From assembly GCA_026169375.1 (NCBI GenBank), contig JAPFCR010000041.1, positions 1 to 38,740 on the forward strand: DNA of 38,740 nt, read 5' to 3'. This stretch comes from Sporosarcina sp. GTDB taxonomy: Bacteria > Bacillota > Bacilli > Bacillales_A > Planococcaceae. The first letter of the stretch is position 1. Each line of letters starts with the position of its first letter. Both the position numbers and the translations under genes were made by a program. Of the stretch, positions 24,860 through 32,822 are shown one piece after another. The notes under the pieces were generated by a model. It was not told the origin of the DNA and did no database searches. It saw only the letters and a program-made list of their open reading frames with translations.

Positions 24860-26333
24860 CTTATTATTATTACCAATCATTTTGCCGTTTTTCTTCGCGA
24901 TTATTCTTCTATTTTTCAAAGAGAAGATTGTTGTTCAACGCGCGTTAACGTTAATCGGACTTGCACTTAGCCTTGTGTCGTCCTTTATTTTAATGGCCAA
25001 AGTGAAGGCAGACGGTGTACAGGCTATTACATTAGGAAGTTGGCCAGCACCTTTTGGGATTACGATGGTCTCGGATATGTTATCTGTTTTACTCGTAACG
25101 ACTTCCCTTGTAATTACATTTTTTGTTGTCTGGTATAGTTTCGCTTCAATCGGACATGAACGAGAGCGTCATTACTACTACCCTGCTGTGCTCTTCATGC
25201 TTACAGGGATAAACGGTGCTTTTACAACAGGTGACATTTTCAACATGTTCGTTTTCTTCGAAGTGTTACTGATGGCGTCTTATGTGCTCATTGTGCTTGG
25301 CGGAGAGAAGAAACAGTTACGCGAGTCGATTAAATATGTACTCGTAAACGTGATTTCTTCAGCGTTATTCGTCATTACAATCGCACTTTTATATGCGGTC
25401 ATCGGAACAGTCAACATGGCAGATATTGCTGTGAAAGTTGCGGAAGTTGGACAACCGGGAATTTTGACGGTCATTGCCATTTTATTTCTTCTGGTCTTTG
25501 GAATTAAAGGGGCAATTTTCCCGCTTTACTTCTGGTTACCAGGATCGTATGCGGCACCCCCAATGCCTGTTCTCGCATTATTCGGTGCACTTCTAACGAA
25601 AGTTGGACTTTACGCAATTACAAGAACGTATACATTGTTCTTCATCCATAATCTTGGCGTCACACATGAATTATTGCTCATTTTATCTGTGTTGACAATT
25701 ATTGCAGGTTGTATTGGTGCACTAGCGTATTTCGATTTAAAACAAATTATGATTTACAACATCGTGATTGCAGTTGGCGTTATTTTATTTGGCGTTGCAC
25801 AAATGAATGATAACGGCATGACTGGGGCGATGTATTACTTAGTTCATGATATGGTGATTAAAGGTGCCTTATTCTTATTAATTGGCATTATTATTGCGAT
25901 TACCGGGACATCTAATTTACGGAAAATGGGTGGTCTGATGACGACGCATGCCCCGCTTGGTTGGATGTATTTAATCGCAGCATTCGGACTTGCAGGGATT
26001 CCCCCGCTCAGTGGTTTCGCTGGAAAACTGCTCATCACAAAAGGGGCATTTGAAGCCGGGAATGCTTGGGGAAGTATTATTATGCTTGTTTCAAGTTTAA
26101 TTGTTTTACTTTCCGTTATTCGTATTTTTGTTTATGCGTTTTGGGGAGAACCAAAGCTTCAAAAGTCAAATAAAAAAATGCATTATGGTACGTTAATGGC
26201 ACCAGCGGTTTTACTTGTAATTTTATCAGTTGCATACGGTGTTGGAACTGAATGGCTCGTTCCGTACATGACAGATGCTTCAGATGTTTTATTAAACCCG
26301 TCAACGTATATTGACGCGGTATTAAAGGAGTAG
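24852..26333 (+). CDS. mrpD: Na+/H+ antiporter subunit MrpD
   Basis: A 493-residue NuoM/N-like antiporter subunit with about fourteen helices. Key residues E137 (FFEVLLMASY) and K219 (FGIKGAIFPLYFWLPGSY) are present at the same numbers as in well-studied Mrp systems. The ATG at 24852 is preferred over 24843 because AAGGGA lies at proper distance and the resulting N-terminus MINLLLLPI matches relatives. It starts inside mrpC. Confidence 0.95.
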   Translation: MINLLLLPIILPFFFAIILLFFKEKIVVQRALTLIGLALSLVSSFILMAKVKADGVQAITLGSWPAPFGITMVSDMLSVLLVTTSLVITFFVVWYSFASIGHERERHYYYPAVLFMLTGINGAFTTGDIFNMFVFFEVLLMASYVLIVLGGEKKQLRESIKYVLVNVISSALFVITIALLYAVIGTVNMADIAVKVAEVGQPGILTVIAILFLLVFGIKGAIFPLYFWLPGSYAAPPMPVLALFGALLTKVGLYAITRTYTLFFIHNLGVTHELLLILSVLTIIAGCIGALAYFDLKQIMIYNIVIAVGVILFGVAQMNDNGMTGAMYYLVHDMVIKGALFLLIGIIIAITGTSNLRKMGGLMTTHAPLGWMYLIAAFGLAGIPPLSGFAGKLLITKGAFEAGNAWGSIIMLVSSLIVLLSVIRIFVYAFWGEPKLQKSNKKMHYGTLMAPAVLLVILSVAYGVGTEWLVPYMTDASDVLLNPSTYIDAVLKE

Positions 26334-26339
26334 ATGACG

Positions 26340-26819
26340 ATGGCATTCCAAATATTGTTGAACTTTTTCATCGCAGTCGTATGGATGTTCTTAAGTTCTT
26401 CGATGACGGTTCAGACATTCGTCATCGGTTACTTAATCGGGATTATTTTACTGATCATTACACAACGATTTTTCCCAGATCGATTATACTTTGGTTGGAT
26501 GTGGGCAGCTTTTAAACTGACACTCATTTTCCTGAGGGAACTTACCCTCTCGAATATCGCTGTTCTTCGTTTAGTCATTAAACCTAAACTCGATATTCAG
26601 CCACGTATTTTTGCAATGCCGACAGATTTAAAAAAGGATTGGGAAATTACCTTATTATCCAGTTTAATCACGTTGACACCTGGAACGATTGTCCTTCATG
26701 TGTCTGATGACCAAAAGACATTATATATACATGCAATTGACGAGGCGAATAAAAAAGAAGCAATTGCATCGATTAAAGATTCATTCGAAAGTGCAATTAA
26801 GGAGGTGAGTCGACCATGA
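26340..26819 (+). CDS. mrpE: Na+/H+ antiporter subunit MrpE
   Basis: A 159-residue subunit: two or three N-terminal membrane helices followed by a cytoplasmic domain containing SLITLTPGTIVLHVSDDQKTLY in a typical MrpE arrangement. The start at 26340 (MAFQILLNFFIAVVW) fits the SD GGAG (26327-26330) and closely matches B. subtilis MrpE. An ATG two codons earlier is too close to the SD. It overlaps mrpF by 4 bp (ATGA). Confidence 0.94.
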   Translation: MAFQILLNFFIAVVWMFLSSSMTVQTFVIGYLIGIILLIITQRFFPDRLYFGWMWAAFKLTLIFLRELTLSNIAVLRLVIKPKLDIQPRIFAMPTDLKKDWEITLLSSLITLTPGTIVLHVSDDQKTLYIHAIDEANKKEAIASIKDSFESAIKEVSRP

Positions 26820-27097
26820 TGACATTTATATGGATTTCCATTATCATCGTTATTATTTCGATGTTTGGAATGCTTTACCGAATTTTTCGTGGGCCATCGA
26901 CTCCCGATAGACTTGTTGCGTTAGATGCGATTGGGGTTATGTTTATTTCATCGACGGCACTCCTTTCAATTCTTTTTGATACGAATTTCTTTTTAGACGT
27001 TATATTGTTACTTGCAGTATTATCGTTTATCGGGACTGTCAGTTTCTCGAAATTTATTGAGAAAGGAAAGATTATTGAACATGACCGTAATCGCTAA
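26816..27097 (+). CDS. mrpF: Na+/H+ antiporter subunit MrpF
   Basis: A 93-residue, three-helix subunit with the conserved FRGPSTPDRLVALDAIG segment. Start ATG at 26816 with GGAGGTG eight bases upstream, overlapping the end of mrpE. It overlaps mrpG by 17 bp. Confidence 0.95.
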   Translation: MMTFIWISIIIVIISMFGMLYRIFRGPSTPDRLVALDAIGVMFISSTALLSILFDTNFFLDVILLLAVLSFIGTVSFSKFIEKGKIIEHDRNR

Positions 27098-27446
27098 TAC
27101 ACTTATTGTTCTTACAATCGTTGTCGGGCTCGTTTTCACAGTCGTGACTGTCATTGGTGTCTTACGTTTACCTGACGTGTATACAAGAGCACATGCTGCT
27201 TCTAAAAGTGCTACGCTCGGTGTACTGAGTATTTTAATCGGAACCTTTTTTCACTTTTGGTTCAATGACGGGTATTTTAGTGTCAGGCTTTTACTCGGTA
27301 TTCTTTTCTTATTCATTACTGCGCCAATCGGCGGGCATTTAATGAGTCGAGCTGCCTACCTATCAGGTGTAAAACCAACTGAATTAACTGTTGGAGACGA
27401 CTTGGCAAAAGTTGTTGAGGAAGCGCAAAAGAAAAAAACTAAATAA
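27081..27446 (+). CDS. mrpG: Na+/H+ antiporter subunit MrpG
   Basis: A 121-residue, three-helix subunit with the family motif GVLRLPDVYTRAHAASKSATLG. The start at 27081 (MTVIANTLIVLTIV) lies inside mrpF, with GAAAGGAAAG upstream. Longer in-frame starts would put mrpF-derived sequence in front of TM1 and are rejected. Last gene of the operon, followed by a strong terminator. Confidence 0.94.
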   Translation: MTVIANTLIVLTIVVGLVFTVVTVIGVLRLPDVYTRAHAASKSATLGVLSILIGTFFHFWFNDGYFSVRLLLGILFLFITAPIGGHLMSRAAYLSGVKPTELTVGDDLAKVVEEAQKKKTK

Positions 27447-27460
27447 CTTTAGCTCACGCT

Positions 27461-27506
27461 AGCAGATTAACAATCTTATGAAGGATTGTTAATCTGCTTT
27501 TTTTCG
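27461..27506 (+). terminator. Mrp operon terminator
   Basis: A 15-bp perfect stem, AGCAGATTAACAATC with its complement, an 8-base loop and a T8 run. Confidence 0.92.
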
Positions 27507-27627
27507 TTAAAATACATTTTTCAACAAATAATCATTTATTTACTAATTTCTCGCGAATTAATCCGTTTACTTAAGTATAATAAAGGCAATAGACATACGA
27601 CTACTTTATTTTAGAGGAGGTTATTCG

Positions 27628-29400
27628 ATGGACCTTACACAAATAATCGTTCTTCTAGCTGTTCTAGCAATGCTTGTCTTTATGATATTAGAAGTCTCTC
27701 ATCCAGCAACGATCGCATTTATCACGTTAATGTTCTTCTTTTTATTAGGATTTATTTCGCCTGATGAAATTATGGGTACAATTTCAAATGAAGGGGTGCT
27801 CACACTTGCATTACTATTTATCGTTACTTCCGTGATTGAAAAAACTAATGTGACGGAAAAAATATTATTTCTTATGCTCAAAAAATCGAAGTCAGAAAAA
27901 GGTGTTATGCTAAGACTTACCCCTCCTTTATTAGGATTTTCAGCTTTTTTCAACAATACACCACTTGTCGTAATGATGACGACTTCGATGCAAAATTGGT
28001 GTAGAGAACGTAATTTACATGCGAGTAAGTTTTTATTGCCGATTTCTTATTTAACCATTTTTGGCGGGATGTTCACAATCATTGGAACGTCTACCAATTT
28101 AATCGTACACGGTTGGTTGTTAGATAAAGGATTCGAAGGGTTTTCATTTTTCGAATTAGCCCCTTATATTATTTTAGGCGTGGTTATCGGTGTAATTTAT
28201 TTAGCGCTCTTTAGCTCTAAAATTTTACCTGCGACAGATACGGCAATTAGTGAACGATACGACGATGGTCGAAGTTTTTTATATGAAGCTGTTGTCAAAA
28301 AGCAATGTGCACTTATTGGAAAAACCGTGACGTCTGCTGAATTTGAACGATTAAACGATCTTTATTTATTAAAAATCATTCGTGATGAGGAGACCATCTC
28401 ACCGATTCGACTCGATGATATGATTCAGGAAAACGATATTTTAATTTTCACTGGAAGTTTGGAGAGTCTTACAAGTTTAGAGAAATTTAATCATTTATCT
28501 ATTCGTACGGATGAGGAAGTATCTATGAAATCTCTTCAGTCAGAAGATGCTAAACTCGTTGAAGCCGTTGTTTCTCATAACTCTTCCATTATTCATAGTA
28601 AAATTAAGCATTCTAATTTTCGAGGAAGATATGATGCCGCAATCGTTTCAGTTCATAGAAAAAATGAAGTTATAAATAAAAACATTGGCGATATTCGATT
28701 AAAGCCCGGGGATGTTTTACTTTTACTCGTCGGGAAAGATTTTAAAGTAAACGCTTATAATACTGAAGATTTTTATGTATTGACTGAAATTTCTAGTAAT
28801 AAAACATTGGATAAAAAGCAATCTATTTTGGCCGTTACAACATTTATCGCGATGATTTTATCAGTTGCCTTTGGATTTTTGTCTATGTTTACCGCTGTTT
28901 TATTTTGTGTCGGATTATTTATAATCTTTGATTTATTTGATTCGATACAAATTAAAAAGAGTATCCCTTTTCCAGTTCTTCTTTTAATCATTGCTTCTTT
29001 AGGAATTGGGAAAGTGGTTGAAACGTCTGGTGTTGCTGATCTGATTGCGAAGACTATGATTGGATTAATTGCGGAAAACTTTGGTATGATTGGCTTATTA
29101 GCAGGGATATATATCATTACAAATATCTTAACTGAAGTCATTACAAATACGGCAGCAGCTGTAATCATCTTGCCGATTTCGCTTGAAGTTGCAACCTATT
29201 TGGACATATCGCCTGTTTCGGTCGCAGTCGTCGTTGCAGCAGCTGCTTCCGCAAGCTTTTCAACACCCATTGGTTATCAAACAAATTTAATTGTCTACGG
29301 TCCAGGGGGGTATAAGTTTAGTGACTATTTTAAATTAGGACTTCCGTTAAATTTTATTTTTATGGTAACTGTTATTTTCTCAGTTTATTTATTCATGTGA
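27628..29400 (+). CDS. SLC13-type permease with two RCK_C domains
   Basis: A 590-residue membrane protein. It has an N-terminal transport half (helices about 5-195) with FNNTPLVVMM and GTSTNLIVHGW, then two cytoplasmic TrkA-C (RCK_C) domains (about 215-290 and 300-385). A C-terminal half carries TNTAAAVIILPIS and STPIGYQTNLIVYGPGGY. The paired NTP/GTSTN motifs are the hallmark of the SLC13/divalent anion:Na+ symporter group. Proteins of this shape are linked to sulfate or other anion uptake and to ArsB-like transport; the substrate here is open. GAGGAGG lies six to seven bases before the ATG. RCK_C domains suggest gating by a small ligand. The stop codon coincides with the start of repeat B. 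Confidence 0.88.
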   Translation: MDLTQIIVLLAVLAMLVFMILEVSHPATIAFITLMFFFLLGFISPDEIMGTISNEGVLTLALLFIVTSVIEKTNVTEKILFLMLKKSKSEKGVMLRLTPPLLGFSAFFNNTPLVVMMTTSMQNWCRERNLHASKFLLPISYLTIFGGMFTIIGTSTNLIVHGWLLDKGFEGFSFFELAPYIILGVVIGVIYLALFSSKILPATDTAISERYDDGRSFLYEAVVKKQCALIGKTVTSAEFERLNDLYLLKIIRDEETISPIRLDDMIQENDILIFTGSLESLTSLEKFNHLSIRTDEEVSMKSLQSEDAKLVEAVVSHNSSIIHSKIKHSNFRGRYDAAIVSVHRKNEVINKNIGDIRLKPGDVLLLLVGKDFKVNAYNTEDFYVLTEISSNKTLDKKQSILAVTTFIAMILSVAFGFLSMFTAVLFCVGLFIIFDLFDSIQIKKSIPFPVLLLIIASLGIGKVVETSGVADLIAKTMIGLIAENFGMIGLLAGIYIITNILTEVITNTAAAVIILPISLEVATYLDISPVSVAVVVAAAASASFSTPIGYQTNLIVYGPGGYKFSDYFKLGLPLNFIFMVTVIFSVYLFM

Positions 29401-29473
29401 GTTAATTTCATAATTAACCTTACACTAAAAATTCCCGAGTACTGTTGATCTCCGTTCCAGGCGCACGCTTTCC
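29398..29473 (+). repeat. Repeat family B, shorter copy
   Basis: About 75 bp that match 38601 onward with few differences, starting at the permease stop codon and running through TTGATCTCCGTTCCAGGCGC to CACGCTTTCC. The match ends there, so this copy lacks the GC-rich second half. The following bases to 29530 hold nothing recognised. Confidence 0.75.
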
Positions 29474-29533
29474 ACTTCAATTAACGTAGATAACATTAAA
29501 CAGAAGCTAACTTTATAAGACTTTAGCTACAAA

Positions 29534-29566
29534 AAAAGCAGTCCCAAATAGAACGGGACTGCTTTT
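29534..29566 (-). terminator. Terminator of the Gly/Tyr-rich gene
   Basis: AAAAGCAGTCCC and GGGACTGCTTTT form a 12-bp stem with a 9-base loop. The minus-strand side ends in T7. Confidence 0.85.
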
Positions 29567-29572
29567 GGTTGA

Positions 29573-29860
29573 TTAATAAGGCCTGTAGTATTCATAAGGG
29601 TAGAAGCTATACGGATAGGGAGACATATAAGGATAAGGGGTTCCACCGTAGAATGGGTAGCTTCCGTAGCCGTAACCACCGTAACCGCCGTAACCGCCGT
29701 AACCGCCATATCCACCACCGTATCCACCGCCGTATCCCGGGAAAAGTACGTTTCCTAAAAGTCCACCTGCGAGTCCTCCTAGAAAGGGTCCACCAAATCC
29801 ACCAAAACCAAAACCGTCATTATCATACCCTCTGTTATAGCTTCGATAACCTCTTGCCAA
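29573..29860 (-). CDS. Gly/Tyr-rich low-complexity small protein
   Basis: A 95-residue protein. The N-terminus is ARGYRSYNRGYDNDGFGFGG, the middle a GGLAGGLLGN turn, then a run of GGY/GGGY repeats (about 45-67) and a Tyr/Pro-rich tail (YPYMSPYPYSFYPYEYYRPY). The start is TTG with AAGGAGG seven bases upstream. A dedicated terminator follows, so it is very likely expressed. Composition recalls spore-coat or surface Gly-Tyr proteins, but I recognise no family. Tyr-rich sequences may cross-link or self-assemble; that is inference. It lies 68 bp downstream of pepA in the same direction. Confidence 0.75.
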   Translation of the reverse strand: MARGYRSYNRGYDNDGFGFGGFGGPFLGGLAGGLLGNVLFPGYGGGYGGGYGGYGGYGGYGGYGYGSYPFYGGTPYPYMSPYPYSFYPYEYYRPY

Positions 29861-29928
29861 GTCATCTCCTCCTTCACCCTTATCCTATTCGCCTATAAAA
29901 AGGAGAGTGAGGCGCTTGCCTATGACGA

Positions 29929-31431
29929 TTATTCTTTTGTAGATGCCATTCGTTCAACGAGTGTCCCGAGCGTACGAACCATAACACCCGTCGCGCCTTT
30001 TGGTCCTAAATCATGTGCCGCACTTGCACTCGATGTACCTGCGATGTCTAAATGAACCCAAGGCGTATTTCCTACAAATTCCCCAACAAATCCACCACCG
30101 AAAATCATATGTCCATCCCGGCCTGGCGAGTTATTTAAATCAGCAACGTCACTTTGACGAATTCTTTTTTGATCACTTTCTGTTAATGGTAAGCGCCAAA
30201 CGAATTCACCCGTTTCCGTTGCCGCATGCATAAATTCTTCAAAAAACGCTTCGTCATTCGTCAGCGCACCTGTTTTATCATTACCAAGCGCAACGATGAC
30301 GCCGCCTGTTAAAGTTGCAACGTCTACTAAATAATTGGCACCTGACTGCACTGCATACGTGATTGCGTCTGCTAATACTAAACGACCTTCTGCATCTGTA
30401 TTTAACACTTCAATTGTTTTCCCACTTAACGAAGTAATGACATCATCAGGCTTAAATGCTTCACCTGAAATCATGTTATCCGTTGATGCGATCACCGCAA
30501 GGACGTTTTTAGCGGGACGTGTTTCGCCAATCATCGCCATCGCACCAAGCACTGCCGCTGCTCCGCCCATATCGCCTTTCATACCGACCATGCCGTCACG
30601 CGGTTTTAAGGAATAGCCGCCCGTATCATACGTAATTCCTTTTCCAACGAGTCCTAGGACATCTTCCCACTGTTCCGTGCCTGCATATTTCAGCGTAATT
30701 AACTGTGGCTCTTCAACCGATCCTTTGTTTACCGCTAAAATTGCGCCCATTCCTTGTTCTTCCATTTCCTTCTTCCCAAGCACTTCAATTTCAAAGTCAT
30801 ATTTCTCAGCTAGGTCCTTCGCATAATTCGCTAGTTCCGTTGGTGTTAATAAGTTCGGCGGCATATTCACCAGTGTACGCGCCTCATTCACCGCATAAGC
30901 ATTTGCTGTACCGACTTCAACTGCCGCTTGTAATTCTGCTTCATCAGCACTAGAAATTAACGTCATAGCTTCCATTGTTACATCTTGTTCATTTGAACTT
31001 GTTTTATAATCTTCAAAGTGGTAACTTCCTAAACCAAGTCCTTCTGCTGCTGTAAAGGCAACATCTTCACAAGTTAGGTTGTCATTTGTAAAAGAGGTTG
31101 TCCAAACCGCAATCGAAGACGCTTTCAGTTCGAGCAATTCTTTTCCAACTGCTGAAAATACAGTTCTTAGTCGATCTTCAGTTAATGACTTTCGATTCCC
31201 TAACCCAACAAATGCAATTCGGTTAAATGAATGATTTTCAAACGCTGGTAGTGTGACAATTTTTTTATAAGCTGTTTCAACATCTCGATTTTTAATCCAT
31301 TCTTGTAAACGTGTATGGTAAAACTCACTGAATGCTTCCCATCCTTCGATATTCTCCGGATGTTCAGGTACGCCTACAATTAAAATCTCTTCTTTCACTT
31401 CATCAAATGCTTTTCTAATCTGCAAATTCAT
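29929..31431 (-). CDS. pepA: Leucyl aminopeptidase (M17)
   Basis: A 500-residue cytosolic metallo-aminopeptidase with a divergent N-terminal domain (1-160) and a conserved catalytic domain. Two-metal site motifs are visible: VGKGITYDTGGYSLKP, MKGDMGGAAAV and NTDAEGRLVLADA, the family signature. It removes N-terminal residues from peptides. It corresponds to B. subtilis YuiE and has the same length. GGGAGG lies eleven bases before the ATG. A -10 TATAAT lies near 31463 on the minus strand without a clear -35. Divergent from yuiD. Confidence 0.95.
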   Translation of the reverse strand: MNLQIRKAFDEVKEEILIVGVPEHPENIEGWEAFSEFYHTRLQEWIKNRDVETAYKKIVTLPAFENHSFNRIAFVGLGNRKSLTEDRLRTVFSAVGKELLELKASSIAVWTTSFTNDNLTCEDVAFTAAEGLGLGSYHFEDYKTSSNEQDVTMEAMTLISSADEAELQAAVEVGTANAYAVNEARTLVNMPPNLLTPTELANYAKDLAEKYDFEIEVLGKKEMEEQGMGAILAVNKGSVEEPQLITLKYAGTEQWEDVLGLVGKGITYDTGGYSLKPRDGMVGMKGDMGGAAAVLGAMAMIGETRPAKNVLAVIASTDNMISGEAFKPDDVITSLSGKTIEVLNTDAEGRLVLADAITYAVQSGANYLVDVATLTGGVIVALGNDKTGALTNDEAFFEEFMHAATETGEFVWRLPLTESDQKRIRQSDVADLNNSPGRDGHMIFGGGFVGEFVGNTPWVHLDIAGTSSASAAHDLGPKGATGVMVRTLGTLVERMASTKE

Positions 31432-31604
31432 TATGTAAAGTTCCTCCCTTTTTAGACTCTCTTGTTATTATAGCCCATATTTTCAGTTATTTACATGCAA
31501 TCTGATTTACTTTGGTATGAGGAAGATGTTTGTCGGGTATAAATAAAAAATCTGAAACTTACTCAATCTTATACTTCGTATCCATTTTTACACGATCTAG
31601 AATA

Positions 31605-31613
31605 TGATACAAT
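31605..31613 (+). promoter_or_regulatory. yuiD extended -10 promoter
   Basis: TGATACAAT gives an extended -10 (TACAAT 31608-31613). The -35 is weak (TTTTTA 17 bp upstream). Confidence 0.5.
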
Positions 31614-31646
31614 AAGATTCACTATTAACTAAAAGAGAGTGGACAT

Positions 31647-32126
31647 ATGATGACGATATTTCAAAATACACCGCTTATTGCGGCTTTGATTGGTATTTTG
31701 CTCGCACAGTTTATAAAAATTCCAGTCACTTATTTTTTCACTAGGAAATTGGATTGGACACTTATGACATCAACTGGTAGTATGCCTAGCTCTCATTCAG
31801 CTGCCGTAGCGTCTTTAACAACAGCAATCGCTTATGAGAGTGGATTGGACTCCCCACTTTTTGCAGTTTCAGCAATCTTTGCTATCATTGTTATGTTTGA
31901 CGCTACAGGCATTCGGTATCAAGCAGGTCAACAAGCCGTGATCATTAACCAAATGCGCATTGACTTCCAAACTTTCGTTCAAGAAGCAAAAGGATGGCAG
32001 GAAAAAGACGAAGAACAAAAAATTCACGAACTGAAAACATTGTTAGGACATAAACCGAGTGAAGTCTTTGTAGGTGCGTTGTTAGGAATTTTAATTTCCG
32101 TTGTAATTTATACATTCATCATTTAA
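31647..32126 (+). CDS. yuiD: YuiD, divergent PAP2 (DUF212) membrane protein
   Basis: A 159-residue protein with three or four membrane helices. STGSMPSSHSAAVASL is the PAP2-like phosphatase signature, and DATGIRYQAGQQA is typical of the DUF212/YuiD group. The family is called 'divergent PAP2', and enzymatic activity is not established. AGAGAGTGG lies before the first of two adjacent ATG codons. Confidence 0.9.
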   Translation: MMTIFQNTPLIAALIGILLAQFIKIPVTYFFTRKLDWTLMTSTGSMPSSHSAAVASLTTAIAYESGLDSPLFAVSAIFAIIVMFDATGIRYQAGQQAVIINQMRIDFQTFVQEAKGWQEKDEEQKIHELKTLLGHKPSEVFVGALLGILISVVIYTFII

Positions 32127-32138
32127 TCATTTCAACAA

Positions 32139-32181
32139 AAAAACAGTGTATTCAAGTTCGACACTTGAATACACTGTTTTC
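32139..32181. terminator. Bidirectional terminator after yuiD
   Basis: An 18-bp near-perfect stem, AAAACAGTGTATTCAAGT with its complement, and a 5-base loop. T tracts lie on both strands. Confidence 0.9.
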
Positions 32182-32185
32182 ATCA

Positions 32186-32313
32186 ATCGCGCTTGGGCGT
32201 GATTGCGTCCAGATTTTTTTCGGGCTCACCCGAAAATCTCCCTTTAAAAATCTGTGACATCCGCGGGAGCTTATCTTGAATCACCGGAAGTATAAAACTT
32301 CCGCCGATTCAAG
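32186..32313 (-). repeat. Hairpin-rich element C in the yuiD-yuiB gap
   Basis: About 130 bp directly after the yuiB stop codon (minus strand). It contains a long stem (CTTGAATC with GATTCAAG, inner CGGAAGT with ACTTCCG; 32276-32314). A second hairpin has CGGG-TGAG-CCCG flanked by A/T arms (about 32211-32240). It looks like a dispersed intergenic repeat of this group of bacteria, judged from memory of similar sequences. Only one copy is in this window. Confidence 0.45.
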
Positions 32314-32679
32314 TTAAAACATTTGGTAACCTGCTTTACGTAAAGCTTTCATAACAAAGCCTGAAATTATCGCACCTGCAAATCCACCTGAAAGAATCAC
32401 AATATCTACTACTGAAAGAGATATGAGTTTATTGCCTAGTGCTTGAAACGCATAAATGGGTCTTGTTATGTATTGATAAAATTTCACATCGTCAATAATC
32501 AAAATGACGATAATTGGATAAACAACTGCCATTAACCAAGTCATCCTTAGTAACATATTGATTAAAAATCCAATGCCAAAAAAGATAACCATAAAAAGAA
32601 GAACAGATAATATGGCCTGTGGTAAAGTTATACTTGCTACGGGTGCCGCTATATTTGTCGAAACAAATTGTTCAATCAT
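32314..32679 (-). CDS. yuiB: YuiB, small membrane protein
   Basis: A 121-residue protein with three hydrophobic helices. IFFGIGFLINMLLRMTWLMAVVYPI matches YuiB-family proteins of Bacillales. Function unknown. It lies downstream of yumB, as in B. subtilis, but the small yuiA gene expected between them is not found, and a terminator separates the two. GGGGG about ten bases before the ATG serves as SD. Confidence 0.85.
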   Translation of the reverse strand: MIEQFVSTNIAAPVASITLPQAILSVLLFMVIFFGIGFLINMLLRMTWLMAVVYPIIVILIIDDVKFYQYITRPIYAFQALGNKLISLSVVDIVILSGGFAGAIISGFVMKALRKAGYQMF

Positions 32680-32707
32680 TCTTCAATAACCCCCATCTTC
32701 CATCAAT

Positions 32708-32736
32708 ATTTTACATGAATTAGTGGAAGCTTGCAA
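32708..32736 (-). promoter_or_regulatory. yuiB promoter
   Basis: On the minus strand TTGCAA (32731-32736), 17 bp, then TAAAAT (32708-32713). Confidence 0.6.
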
Positions 32737-32771
32737 TAGAATGTCTCATATTTAATGAGGTGTTGCACATA

Positions 32772-32814
32772 AAAACACTTGCATTCCATCTACTCTATGA
32801 AATGCAAGTGTTTT
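32772..32814 (-). terminator. yumB terminator
   Basis: AAAACACTTGCATT and AATGCAAGTGTTTT form a perfect 14-bp stem. On the minus strand it is followed by further T residues. Confidence 0.88.
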
Positions 32815-32822
32815 CAATTATT

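Noticed and set aside
28773..29168. 131-codon frame opposite the SLC13-type permease
   Set aside because: A shadow of membrane-helix codons; no start signals.
29690..29740. Tandem DNA repeat or CRISPR-like array in the Gly/Tyr-rich gene
   Set aside because: The period is 9-12 bases with no spacers. It is the codon repeat of GGY units within a coding frame.
29569..29898. 109-codon plus-strand frame opposite the Gly/Tyr-rich gene
   Set aside because: It is a by-product of the GGY repeats on the other strand. The minus strand has the SD and terminator.
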